From an uncultured Oscillibacter sp. (lineage in GTDB: Bacteria; Bacillota; Clostridia; Oscillospirales; Oscillospiraceae): a stretch of DNA of 29,706 nucleotides. Position numbers and translations under genes: made by a program. The stretch is taken from contig CAJUDV010000031.1 of assembly GCA_910585385.1 (NCBI GenBank), positions 1-29,706 of the forward strand, read 5' to 3'. The first letter of the stretch is position 1. Every line of letters begins with the position of its first letter. This document shows, piece after piece, positions 23,435 to 29,706 of the stretch. The notes beneath the pieces are model-generated. The model had not been told where the DNA came from. It worked only from the letters and a program-made list of their open reading frames with translations, and did not search any database.

Positions 23435-24931
23435 TCAGTCCAGGGGCTTCATGGTGGGGAACAGCAGCACATCCCGAATGGAGTCGGCGTTGGTCAGCAG
23501 CATGACGCTGCGGTCAATGCCAATGCCCATGCCGCCCGTGGGGGGCAGACCGTATTCCAGGGCGGTGATATAGTCCTCGTCCATCATGCCCGCCTCGTCG
23601 TTGCCCATGTCCCGCAGGGCCAGCTCGTGCTCGAAACGGCCCCTCTGGTCGATGGGATCATTGAGCTCGGAGAAGGCGTTGGCAAACTCCGCGTGGTTGA
23701 TGAACAGCTCAAACCGCTCGGTGAGCCGGGGGTCCACAGGGGAGCGCTTGGTCAGGGGGGAGACCTCCACCGGGTACATGGTAATGAAGGTGGGCTGAAT
23801 CAGCTTCTCCTCCACCCGCTGGTCAAAGGCCTCGTACAGCGCGGTGCCCCAGGTGCGCTCACAGCCCTCCAGATCAATGCCCACGGCCTCCACGGCCCTG
23901 CAGGCCTCCTCGTTGTCGGAAATGGCGCCGAAGTCCACGCCCACGTACTCCTTTACGGCGTCGATCATACTAAGCCGCTTCCAGCCGGGGGTCAGGTCAA
24001 TGTCCACTCCCAGCCACTGAACCTGGTAACTGCCCAGAATGTCCTTGGCGGCGGAGGAGAGGATGCCCTCGGCAATGTCCATCATGTCGTGGAAGTCGGC
24101 GTAGGCCTCGTAGAGTTCGATGGTGGTAAACTCCGGGTTGTGCTTGGGGTCCATGCCCTCGTTGCGGAAGATGCGGCCGATCTCGTACACCCGCTCAAAG
24201 CCGCCTACCGTCAGGCGCTTGAGGTGCAGCTCCGTGGCGATGCGCAGGTACATATCCAGACCCAGGGTGTTGTGGTGGGTGACAAAGGGCCGGGCTGTGG
24301 CGCCGCCCTGGATGGTATTCAGGATAGGGGTCTCCACCTCCAGATAATCCCGCTCGTCCAGGTACTTGCGCACGTGCTTGATGAAGGCGGTGCGGATCTG
24401 GAAGGTGCGGCGCACGTCCTCGTTCATGATGAGATCCACATACCGCTGGCGGTAGCGGGTCTCCTTGTCCGTGAGGCCGTGGAACTTCTCCGGCAGGGGC
24501 AGCAGGGACTTGCTCAGCAGCGTCACCTCATGGGCCTTCACGGAGATCTCGCCCCGCTTGGTCTTGAACACCTCGCCCTGGACGCCCACGATGTCGCCGA
24601 TGTCGGTCTTCTTGAACTTGGCGAAGGCCTCCTCCCCCAGCTCATCCACGCGGACATACAGCTGGATGCGGCCCTTCACGTCCTGGAGGTCGCAGAACAC
24701 GGCCTTACCCATCCCCCGCTTGCTCATAATGCGGCCCGCCACGGAGGCGGTCTGGCCCTCCAGGGCGTCAAAGCCCTCCTTAATATCGGCGGAGCGGTGG
24801 GTCACCACATACTTGGTAATCTGAAAGGGGTCCTGCCCGGCGGCCTGGAGCGCCGCCAGCTTCTCCCGGCGGACTCTTCTCTGCTCGCTCAGGTCCTGCT
24901 CCGGCTGCTGGGATGTCTTCTGTTCACTCAT
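23435..24931 (-). CDS. lysS: Lysyl-tRNA synthetase, class II
   Basis: LysRS charges tRNA-Lys. The 498-aa protein has an N-terminal OB-fold anticodon-binding domain (about residues 55-165, with SVAGRIMSKRGMGK) and a class II catalytic domain with motif 1 near RDYLEVETPILN, motif 2 RIFRNEGMDPKHNPEFT, and motif 3 GGMGIGIDRSVMLL. Length and motifs are normal. AAAGGAG stands about 9 bases before ATG 24931, and greA ends 14 bases upstream, so greA-lysS is an operon, as in many Firmicutes. Confidence 0.97.
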   Translation of the reverse strand: MSEQKTSQQPEQDLSEQRRVRREKLAALQAAGQDPFQITKYVVTHRSADIKEGFDALEGQTASVAGRIMSKRGMGKAVFCDLQDVKGRIQLYVRVDELGEEAFAKFKKTDIGDIVGVQGEVFKTKRGEISVKAHEVTLLSKSLLPLPEKFHGLTDKETRYRQRYVDLIMNEDVRRTFQIRTAFIKHVRKYLDERDYLEVETPILNTIQGGATARPFVTHHNTLGLDMYLRIATELHLKRLTVGGFERVYEIGRIFRNEGMDPKHNPEFTTIELYEAYADFHDMMDIAEGILSSAAKDILGSYQVQWLGVDIDLTPGWKRLSMIDAVKEYVGVDFGAISDNEEACRAVEAVGIDLEGCERTWGTALYEAFDQRVEEKLIQPTFITMYPVEVSPLTKRSPVDPRLTERFELFINHAEFANAFSELNDPIDQRGRFEHELALRDMGNDEAGMMDEDYITALEYGLPPTGGMGIGIDRSVMLLTNADSIRDVLLFPTMKPLD

Positions 24932-24945
24932 GGTTTCCTTCTCCT

Positions 24946-25410
24946 TTACCGCTCGATTTTCAGCACCGTATAGCTGATGACGCCCTGGGGGGCCTCCACG
25001 GACACGGTGTCGCCCTCCCTGGCCCCGATGAGGCCCTTGCCGAAGGGGGACTCCTCCGAGATCACGCCGTGCATCGGGTCCGACTCCTGGGAGCCCACAA
25101 TGGTATAGGCGGCATCGCCGGCGGGGCCCTTCACCGTCACCTTGCAGCCAATGGCCACCACATCCGTGTTGCTGCTCTCGTCCACGATGACCACGTGCTG
25201 GAGAATCTCCTCCAGCTCGGCGATACGGGAGTACAGCTTGCCCTGCTCGTTCTTGGCCTCGTCGTATTCGCTGTTCTCACTGAGGTCGCCGAACCCCCGG
25301 GCCACTTTAATCTGCTCCGCCACCTCGTCGGACCGGGTGGTCTTGAGGTAGTTCAGCTCCTCCTGGAGCTCGTCGGCCCGGGATTGGCTCATCTTGTACT
25401 CTTTTTCCAT
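24946..25410 (-). CDS. greA: Transcription elongation factor GreA
   Basis: GreA rescues backtracked RNA polymerase by stimulating transcript cleavage. The 154-aa protein has the N-terminal coiled coil (about residues 8-75, ELQEELNYLKTTRSDEVAEQ, then GDLSENSEYDEAKNEQ with the acidic tip) and the C-terminal FKBP-like domain (VVAIGCKVTVKG, ISEESPFGKGLIGAREGD). I chose ATG 25410: AAAGGAAG is about 9 bases upstream, and the longer frame to 25473 runs into the promoter region. It is the first gene of the greA-lysS unit and is preceded by a perfect-consensus promoter. Confidence 0.95.
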   Translation of the reverse strand: MEKEYKMSQSRADELQEELNYLKTTRSDEVAEQIKVARGFGDLSENSEYDEAKNEQGKLYSRIAELEEILQHVVIVDESSNTDVVAIGCKVTVKGPAGDAAYTIVGSQESDPMHGVISEESPFGKGLIGAREGDTVSVEAPQGVISYTVLKIER

Positions 25411-25499
25411 GTCTGCCGCTTCCTTTCTGGTATCTTTTGACCGGAAAACGCTGCCGCTTTCCAGGATATACACATTCTACAATCTATTTACAGGGCTTT

Positions 25500-25528
25500 A
25501 TTATAGTGGCTGGTTTCCAGATTGTCAA
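25500..25528 (-). promoter_or_regulatory. Consensus sigma-A promoter of greA
   Basis: On the minus strand TTGACA (25528-25523) and TATAAT (25505-25500) are exactly 17 bases apart. A leader of about 80 bases follows to the greA start. Confidence 0.95.
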
Positions 25529-25561
25529 GCGTTAAGAACCTCTATTCCCCGCCGGGGGACG

Positions 25562-25613
25562 CCGGATTGGCAAGGGATTCCGCTGCCGGGCATAGAATTC
25601 CCCGCCAATCCGG
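25562..25613. repeat. Large imperfect hairpin in the greA upstream gap
   Basis: CCGGATTGGC (25562-25571) pairs perfectly with GCCAATCCGG (25604-25613), with an inner GGGATTC/GAATTCCC pairing. It lies between the unrecognised gene's end (25702) and the greA promoter. There is no U tract on the minus strand, so it is not a standard terminator. I see nothing else in 25614-25701. Confidence 0.6.
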
Positions 25614-25701
25614 GCCCTCTCTCCCCCCCTGACCCGCTTCTCAGAGCTGCGGCCGGCGGATTTTAGAGAAAGCGGGCACGGTGCGGCATTGAGCACAGGT
25701 T

Positions 25702-26442
25702 CTAAGCTGAAACGCCCGCCTGCCCCAGGCGGAGAACCCCCGCCTCCACCAAAGCCGCCAGCAGCTGGCCCCGGCCCGCTCCCTCCGGCAGCCGCTCCTC
25801 CAGCGCCGGAGGCAGGGACACCCCGCCCATGGGCGCCGCCTCATCGTACAGCGGCAGCGTCACTCCGTCCCTGCGCCGCAGGTCCGCCCTGGGGTCAAAG
25901 AGCACCAGGGCGTCCGCCCCCTCCAGCTGCTCCCGGTCCGGCCCCAGCAGCAGCGACACACCGTACTCCCTGCGAAGCCTCCGGCACAGCTCCTCCCCGC
26001 CGTAGGGGACGTCCAGCAGCACATACCGGTGCCGCAGCGACAGCTCCGTCACCGTCCGCACCAGTTCTCCGGTCATCTGGGCCGCGGACACCGCGATCCT
26101 CGCCCCGCCGGGGGACACCCCCCGCTCCGCCAGAGCCTGACGGACCCAGTCGGCGGCCAACCGGCGGCGCAGGGCCAGCGTGGACACGGGCCGGACGCCG
26201 TGCTTCGCCAACTGGGCCCCCCAGAGAAAGCTCTCCGGCAGCACCGCCCGGGTGACCCCCGCCCTCCGCAGCCGCCTGGCCGCCGACGACACCCGCCAGC
26301 TCAAGGCCGCCTCCGGGGTCCGCGTCCCCCGGACGATCTCCGCGCAGAGAAAGCGCGCGTGCAGGATGTTCCGCTCCACCAGCATCACCGGCCTCTGCCG
26401 GATGCCTCCCTGAGGTTCTTTCCACAACAACATTCCAATCAT
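25702..26442 (-). CDS. Unrecognised 246-aa protein downstream of ftsEX operon
   Basis: I do not recognise this family. The protein is Arg/Ala/Leu-rich, without membrane segments, signal peptide or known motifs. The N-terminal third contains ERNILHARFLCAEI and WRVSSAARRLRRAG. The middle alternates predicted helices with short hydrophobic strands (ARIAVSAAQM, HRYVLLDVPYG, GVSLLLGPD, ADALVLFDP), which suggests an alpha/beta fold with a Rossmann-like layout; that is weak. ATG 26442 has GGAGG 9 bases upstream, but that site lies in the arm of a perfect hairpin. It is the last gene of the ftsE-ftsX-M23 unit. Confidence 0.6.
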   Translation of the reverse strand: MIGMLLWKEPQGGIRQRPVMLVERNILHARFLCAEIVRGTRTPEAALSWRVSSAARRLRRAGVTRAVLPESFLWGAQLAKHGVRPVSTLALRRRLAADWVRQALAERGVSPGGARIAVSAAQMTGELVRTVTELSLRHRYVLLDVPYGGEELCRRLRREYGVSLLLGPDREQLEGADALVLFDPRADLRRRDGVTLPLYDEAAPMGGVSLPPALEERLPEGAGRGQLLAALVEAGVLRLGQAGVSA

Positions 26443-26447
26443 AAGGC

Positions 26448-26484
26448 AATTCCTCCCGCTCCATGGTATGGAGCGGGAGGAATT
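26448..26484. promoter_or_regulatory. Perfect 17-bp hairpin that covers a ribosome site
   Basis: The two 17-base arms (26448-26464 and 26468-26484, 3-base spacer) are exact complements. On the minus strand GGGAGGAATT, the ribosome site of the 246-aa gene, is in the 3' arm. The U run is on the + side only, so minus-strand transcripts lack a terminator tail. The hairpin sits 7 bases after the M23 peptidase stop. Confidence 0.8.
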
Positions 26485-26490
26485 TTTATG

Positions 26491-27738
26491 TCAGCTCTTG
26501 GACAGGGTATACCCGGTGAGATAGCCCATCCTCGGGCCCGCGCCGTGGCTCAGGGGATTCACCCGCTTTCCGTTCTCCACCACCTCGAAGTGGAGGTGCG
26601 GCCCCGTGGAGTTTCCGGTGGAGCCGGTGATGCCGATGATGTCCCCCTGCCGCACCTGCTGGCCCACGCTGACCTTCCGGGTACTCATGTGGCCGTACAG
26701 CGTGGTGTTGCCGCTGCCGTGGGAGATCACCACGTACTCGCCATAGGAGGAGCTCCTCTGGGAGACAATCACCGTGCCGGACTTCGCGGCGTAGATCGGG
26801 CTGGTGTAGCCCACCCGGCCGATGTCCGTGCCCTGGTGGTTGGTGGAGCCGATACCGCCGGGAGACTCCCGGCCCCCCATGGTGGAGGTGATGTACCGGC
26901 TGCTCACGGGCCAGATATACCCGCCGGGATTGGACAGGTGGGACTGGCCCTCCGCGGCCCGCTGGGCCTCCAGCTCCCGGTTCAGCCGCTCGATCTCCTG
27001 CTGGATCTTCTTCTGCTCGGCCTCCATCTCCTCCAGGGTGGCCTCGGTCTCATCCTCCGCCGCGGCAATCTGCTGGATGATCTTGTTGGCCTCCGTCCGC
27101 TGGGCATCCAGCTCCTTTTTCTTGGCCGCCAGATCGTCCCTGGCCGCCTGGGCCTCCGTTCGGCTCCCCTCCAGAGAGAGCTTGGCCTCCTCGATGCGGA
27201 CCTGGAGGGCCTTCAAATCGTCAATCACCCGCTGGTCCGCCTCCATGATCTCGTTGATAAAGTCCATGCGGGAGAGGAGGTCCGTGAAGCTGTCCGCCTT
27301 GAAGAGCACGGACCAGTAGGAGATGGTTCCCTGCTCCTCCATGGCCCGCACCCTGCGGCAGAAGAGGGCGTACTGCTCCGCCTCCTCCGCCTCCGCCTGG
27401 GCCAGTTCCTCCTCCTTCTGGGTAATCAGCTGGTCGTACTGGGCGATCTGCTGCTCCACATTGGCAATCTGGGAGGTGGTGTTGGCAATCTGCTGGTCCA
27501 GGATATTCTTCCGCTGAATGGCGGTGCTCTTGTCGTTGGCCAGGGTTTTCAGCTGGGCCTCCAGCTCCTTGCGCTGGTCCTTCAGGTCCGCGGCGTCGCC
27601 CTTCAGGGCGTCGATGTCCTCCTGGGTCACCCGGGCGGTGGCCGGAGCCAGATCCGCCGCCAGGCACAAAACCGCCAGGCACAGACACGCCAACCCCCGG
27701 CAAAGCCGCCTGATGCTCGCTCGTCTCAACGCCGTCAC
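26491..27738 (-). CDS. M23 peptidoglycan hydrolase with coiled coil (EnvC/PcsB-like)
   Basis: This 415-aa exported protein has a basic N-terminus and hydrophobic signal (ending near LAPATA), two long coiled coils (about residues 38-130 and 165-270, Glu/Gln/Lys-rich), and a C-terminal M23 endopeptidase domain with zinc ligands in NHQGTDIG, then YGHMS and GPHLHFEV. This is the arrangement of EnvC/PcsB proteins, which FtsEX activates through the coiled coil to cleave wall peptides in division; the gene lies right after ftsX. Start is GTG 27738, one base after the ftsX stop; the TTG at 27729, with GAGGTG 6 bases upstream, is a possible alternative. Confidence 0.93.
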   Translation of the reverse strand: MTALRRASIRRLCRGLACLCLAVLCLAADLAPATARVTQEDIDALKGDAADLKDQRKELEAQLKTLANDKSTAIQRKNILDQQIANTTSQIANVEQQIAQYDQLITQKEEELAQAEAEEAEQYALFCRRVRAMEEQGTISYWSVLFKADSFTDLLSRMDFINEIMEADQRVIDDLKALQVRIEEAKLSLEGSRTEAQAARDDLAAKKKELDAQRTEANKIIQQIAAAEDETEATLEEMEAEQKKIQQEIERLNRELEAQRAAEGQSHLSNPGGYIWPVSSRYITSTMGGRESPGGIGSTNHQGTDIGRVGYTSPIYAAKSGTVIVSQRSSSYGEYVVISHGSGNTTLYGHMSTRKVSVGQQVRQGDIIGITGSTGNSTGPHLHFEVVENGKRVNPLSHGAGPRMGYLTGYTLSKS

Positions 27739-27739
27739 C

Positions 27740-28627
27740 TCACACCTGCAAAAATTTCCGGATGGCGGAGAGGCTGCCTCCCACGCCGATCAAAATACCC
27801 GCTCCCGCGAAGATCATCGCCACTGAGGGCCACAGCTGCTGGAAGGGGACGATTTTTATGAGCTGGAGCGTGTCGCTGGTGTCCACGCCCCTGGACACCG
27901 CCTCGTACAGCCCCCACTGGAGAAAAAACGAGAGGGCGGCGCTCAGAAAGCCCAGCAGCAGCCCCTCGTACACAAAGGGCCAGCGGATAAAGCCGTTGGT
28001 GGCCCCCACCATGCGCATAATGGCGATCTCCTCCCGCCGGTCGAAGGTGGTGAGCTTGATGGTGTTGGAGATGATGAACACCGACACGATAAAGAGGATG
28101 GCGATGAGGGCGATGCACACCACCGAGGCGATGTTCCGGATGGCGATAAAGCCGGAGGCAATCTCCTCATAGGCGCTGACGTCGGCGATACCGGGCACCT
28201 GCCGCAGCTGGGCCACCGTCTGGCTCTGCCGCTCCAGGCTCTCGATCTTGACCACGTAGCGGTCCCTCAGGATCTCCGGGTCCAGGTTTTGAAACAGTGG
28301 GTCGTCGGCGTACTTGTCCGCGAAGTTGTCCATAGCCTGGGCCTTGCTGACATACGTGGTGGAGACGACATTGGGCAGCGCCTCCAGCTCCCGCTGAACC
28401 CCCAGGGCCTCATTCCTGCTGTACGACTCGTCCACAAAGGCCAGAATCTCGTTCTCCTGCTCCAGTCCCGCCAGAAGCTCATTGGCGTTTACCGCCACCA
28501 AGGTGAAGGTGCCCATAATCAGCAGGCACGCCACGGTAATGCCGATGGAGGCGAAGGACATGAAGCCGTGACTGAACATGTTGGACACGCCCTCATGCAG
28601 AAAATATCCCAAGTTGTGCTTACCCAT
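27740..28627 (-). CDS. ftsX: Cell-division ABC transporter permease FtsX
   Basis: FtsX is the membrane partner of FtsE and transmits ATP hydrolysis to the wall hydrolase outside. The 295-aa protein has the FtsX pattern: cytoplasmic start MGKHNLGYFLHEG, first membrane span (about 22-45), a large extracellular loop (about 50-165), then three spans in the C-terminal half (IASVVCIALIAILFIVSVF, LLLGFLSAALSFFLQW, and the last near VAMIFAGAGILIGVGG). ATG 28627 overlaps the ftsE 3' end by eight bases, and the M23 gene follows at one base, so the three are tightly coupled. Confidence 0.95.
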   Translation of the reverse strand: MGKHNLGYFLHEGVSNMFSHGFMSFASIGITVACLLIMGTFTLVAVNANELLAGLEQENEILAFVDESYSRNEALGVQRELEALPNVVSTTYVSKAQAMDNFADKYADDPLFQNLDPEILRDRYVVKIESLERQSQTVAQLRQVPGIADVSAYEEIASGFIAIRNIASVVCIALIAILFIVSVFIISNTIKLTTFDRREEIAIMRMVGATNGFIRWPFVYEGLLLGFLSAALSFFLQWGLYEAVSRGVDTSDTLQLIKIVPFQQLWPSVAMIFAGAGILIGVGGSLSAIRKFLQV

Positions 28628-29312
28628 GTATGTGTCCTCCCACGTAGCCGCCCACGCCGTCGTTGATCACGTGGCCGCTGTCGATGGTAATCACCCGCTT
28701 GCCAAAGCGGTCCACCAGGTCTTTCTCATGGGTCACCACCACCACGGTGGTGCCCAGCTGGTTGATCTTCACCAGCAAATCCATCAGCTCCAAAGACCGC
28801 TCCGGGTCCAGATTGCCGGTGGGCTCGTCGGCGATGATGGTCTCGGGGTTGTTCACCAGCGCCCGGGCGATGGCCACCCGCTGCTGCTCGCCGCCGGAGA
28901 GCTCCGTGGGAAAGCTGTCCGCCTTCCGCTCCAGGTCCACCAAATCCAGCACATAGTCAATGCGGCTCCGAATGTCCCGGGGTCTGGCCCCCACGGCCCG
29001 CATGACAAACTCCAGATTCTCATACACCGTCTTTTTCTCAATGAGGCGGAAGTCCTGGAAGATGACTCCCAGCGTTCTGCGCATCAGGGGAATCTGCCGG
29101 CCGGAAATCTTGGTAATGGAAAAACCGTTAATCATAATGCGGCCCGCCGTGGGGACCACCTCTCCGGTGAGCAGCTTGATGATGGTGGACTTGCCGGAGC
29201 CGGAAGGGCCCACCAGAAAGACAAACTCCCCGTCCTCAATGGTCAGGGTAATCCCGCGGATGGCCCTGGTCCCATTATCGTATTCCATCTCTACATTTTT
29301 CAGGCGGATCAT
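28620..29312 (-). CDS. ftsE: Cell-division ABC transporter ATPase FtsE
   Basis: FtsE is the nucleotide-binding subunit of FtsEX. The 230-aa protein has Walker A GPSGSGKST, the Q loop region FQDFRLI, the signature LSGGEQQRVAIARAL, Walker B TIIADEPTGNLD and the switch His in VVVVTHE. ATG 29312 follows GCGAGG with 7 bases of spacing, and GGAG just before it can be hidden by the hairpin of the leader. The gene is transcribed from one or two promoters at 29479-29613. Confidence 0.96.
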   Translation of the reverse strand: MIRLKNVEMEYDNGTRAIRGITLTIEDGEFVFLVGPSGSGKSTIIKLLTGEVVPTAGRIMINGFSITKISGRQIPLMRRTLGVIFQDFRLIEKKTVYENLEFVMRAVGARPRDIRSRIDYVLDLVDLERKADSFPTELSGGEQQRVAIARALVNNPETIIADEPTGNLDPERSLELMDLLVKINQLGTTVVVVTHEKDLVDRFGKRVITIDSGHVINDGVGGYVGGHIHG

Positions 29313-29472
29313 ACAGGCACCTCGCTCCGTAGTTCTGTTGAAAAACCACCGAGTAAATCCCCGCGCGCAGCTCTATGCCAAAAATTTCTGGCGCAGCTCC
29401 GTACGCGTTGATCTCATCAGCGCTTCCTAACTCGCCGGTCCCCATGGGGCCGGTCGACATAATTCCCAATTT
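29313..29472 (-). promoter_or_regulatory. Structured 5' leader of ftsE
   Basis: Between the proximal promoter and ftsE the minus strand shows four hairpins in series: CCGGCCC/GGGaCCGG; GCGcTGAT/ATCAaCGC with loop GAG; AGCT and GCCA/TGGC arms flanking an A/T-rich loop; and CTCgGTGGTT/AACTACgGAG, whose 3' arm holds GGAG beside the ribosome site. I recognise no known riboswitch or T-box signature. A 61-codon open frame (about 29275-29460) runs through it and overlaps ftsE, but it has a poor ribosome site and no family match. Confidence 0.5.
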
Positions 29473-29478
29473 AACCAC

Positions 29479-29507
29479 ATTATATATGGTTTTTCGCCGC
29501 AATGCAA
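29479..29507 (-). promoter_or_regulatory. Proximal promoter of ftsE (P2)
   Basis: On the minus strand TTGCAT (29507-29502) and TATAAT (29484-29479) are 17 bases apart. Confidence 0.8.
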
Positions 29508-29558
29508 CCGGAGTTTGCGATTCCGGGCGGGGAAATTCTGCCAGTCTCCAGCGAATGT

Positions 29559-29576
29559 ATACTATCGCGATAGTAT
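29559..29576. promoter_or_regulatory. 18-bp perfect palindrome, probable operator
   Basis: ATACTATCGCGATAGTAT is an exact 18-bp palindrome starting about 9 bases downstream of the distal promoter's -10, that is, around the start point. This placement is typical of a repressor operator. The regulator is not in the window. Confidence 0.7.
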
Positions 29577-29584
29577 GCCTGTTT

Positions 29585-29613
29585 AGCCTACCACATCATA
29601 CCACAGCTGTCAA
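29585..29613 (-). promoter_or_regulatory. Distal promoter upstream of ftsE (P1)
   Basis: On the minus strand TTGACA (29613-29608) is followed after 17 bases by the weak -10 TAGGCT (29590-29585). A TATGAT nearby has only 7-base spacing and is less likely. Confidence 0.55.
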
Positions 29614-29626
29614 GACCGCGCTGTCG

Positions 29627-29655
29627 AAAAACGGCGGCGGGCTGTGCCCGCCGCC
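29627..29655 (-). terminator. Terminator of a gene beyond the window
   Basis: On the minus strand GGCGGCGGGC pairs with GCCCGCCGCC (10 bp, 3-base loop), followed by a G and five T. It would end a minus-strand gene lying past the right edge. Confidence 0.8.
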
Positions 29656-29690
29656 TCAGCTTGTCGAAAATACTTTTTCGACAAGCTGAG
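29655..29690. repeat. Perfect 16-bp inverted repeat (REP-like)
   Basis: CTCAGCTTGTCGAAAA (29655-29670) is followed by its exact complement (29675-29690) with spacer TACT. The TGTCGAAAA core appears a third time at 29622-29630. It could be a REP-type palindrome or a second terminator stem; no open frame is in it. Confidence 0.75.
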
Positions 29691-29706
29691 CGGGATTTTC
29701 AGAACT

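Noticed and set aside
29275..29460. A 61-codon minus-strand frame upstream of and overlapping ftsE.
   Set aside because: Weak ribosome site, overlaps ftsE by about 38 bases, and the region is better explained as a structured leader; coding conservation would be needed.
1..29706. CRISPR arrays, insertion sequences and rRNA genes.
   Set aside because: I saw no regularly spaced repeats, transposase frames or rRNA sequence.

Overview
The window is about 29.7 kb of GC-rich DNA whose gene order (greA-lysS, dprA-topA-trmFO, trmFO-plsX-acpP-rnc, ftsE-ftsX-M23 peptidase), T-box leader, AGGAGG-type ribosome sites and MobP3 relaxase point to a Clostridia genome, most likely order Oscillospirales (Flavonifractor, Lawsonibacter or Pseudoflavonifractor-like). 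That placement rests on recognition of protein families, not on a search.

Region 1 (1-4258) is the end of an integrated mobilizable or conjugative element. It holds the 3' part of a MobP3-type relaxase with a Sel1-repeat tail and two tandem tyrosine recombinases. The second recombinase carries an extra arm-type DNA-binding repeat at its C-terminus. The element abuts the 3' end of a tRNA-Val(GAC) gene, the likely integration target.

Region 2 (4259-10717) is ordinary chromosome with small units: an amidohydrolase, a Crh-like HPr paralogue whose active-site His is missing, a small membrane protein, an orphan KdpD/KdpE-like two-component system, a short MGMT-like alkyltransferase, and an aminotransferase plus Dabb-domain unit. 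The aminotransferase lies behind a T-box leader, with a full promoter, competing antiterminator and terminator, and a probable GCC (Ala) specifier.

Region 3 (10718-18200) is minus-strand housekeeping: uppP-ftsK-lipoprotein (cell wall and chromosome segregation), then trmFO-plsX-acpP-rnc (tRNA modification, phospholipid and fatty acid synthesis, RNA processing).

Region 4 (18201-18734) is a small AT-richer insert between trmFO and topA, genes usually adjacent in Firmicutes. It holds an XRE regulator divergent from an 82-aa protein. Between them is a perfect 16-bp inverted repeat whose spacer is the -10 box of a near-consensus promoter.

Region 5 (18815-25528) is topA (with a Lys/Ala/Pro-rich histone-like tail), dprA, a SpoU methyltransferase, lysS and greA, led by a perfect-consensus promoter upstream of greA.

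Region 6 (25529-29706) is the ftsE-ftsX-M23 peptidase cell-division/wall-hydrolysis operon, followed by an unrecognised gene whose ribosome site lies inside a perfect 17-bp hairpin. Upstream of ftsE are two promoters, an 18-bp palindrome placed like an operator, and a roughly 160-nt leader with several hairpins. The window ends with a terminator and a long inverted repeat belonging to the next gene.
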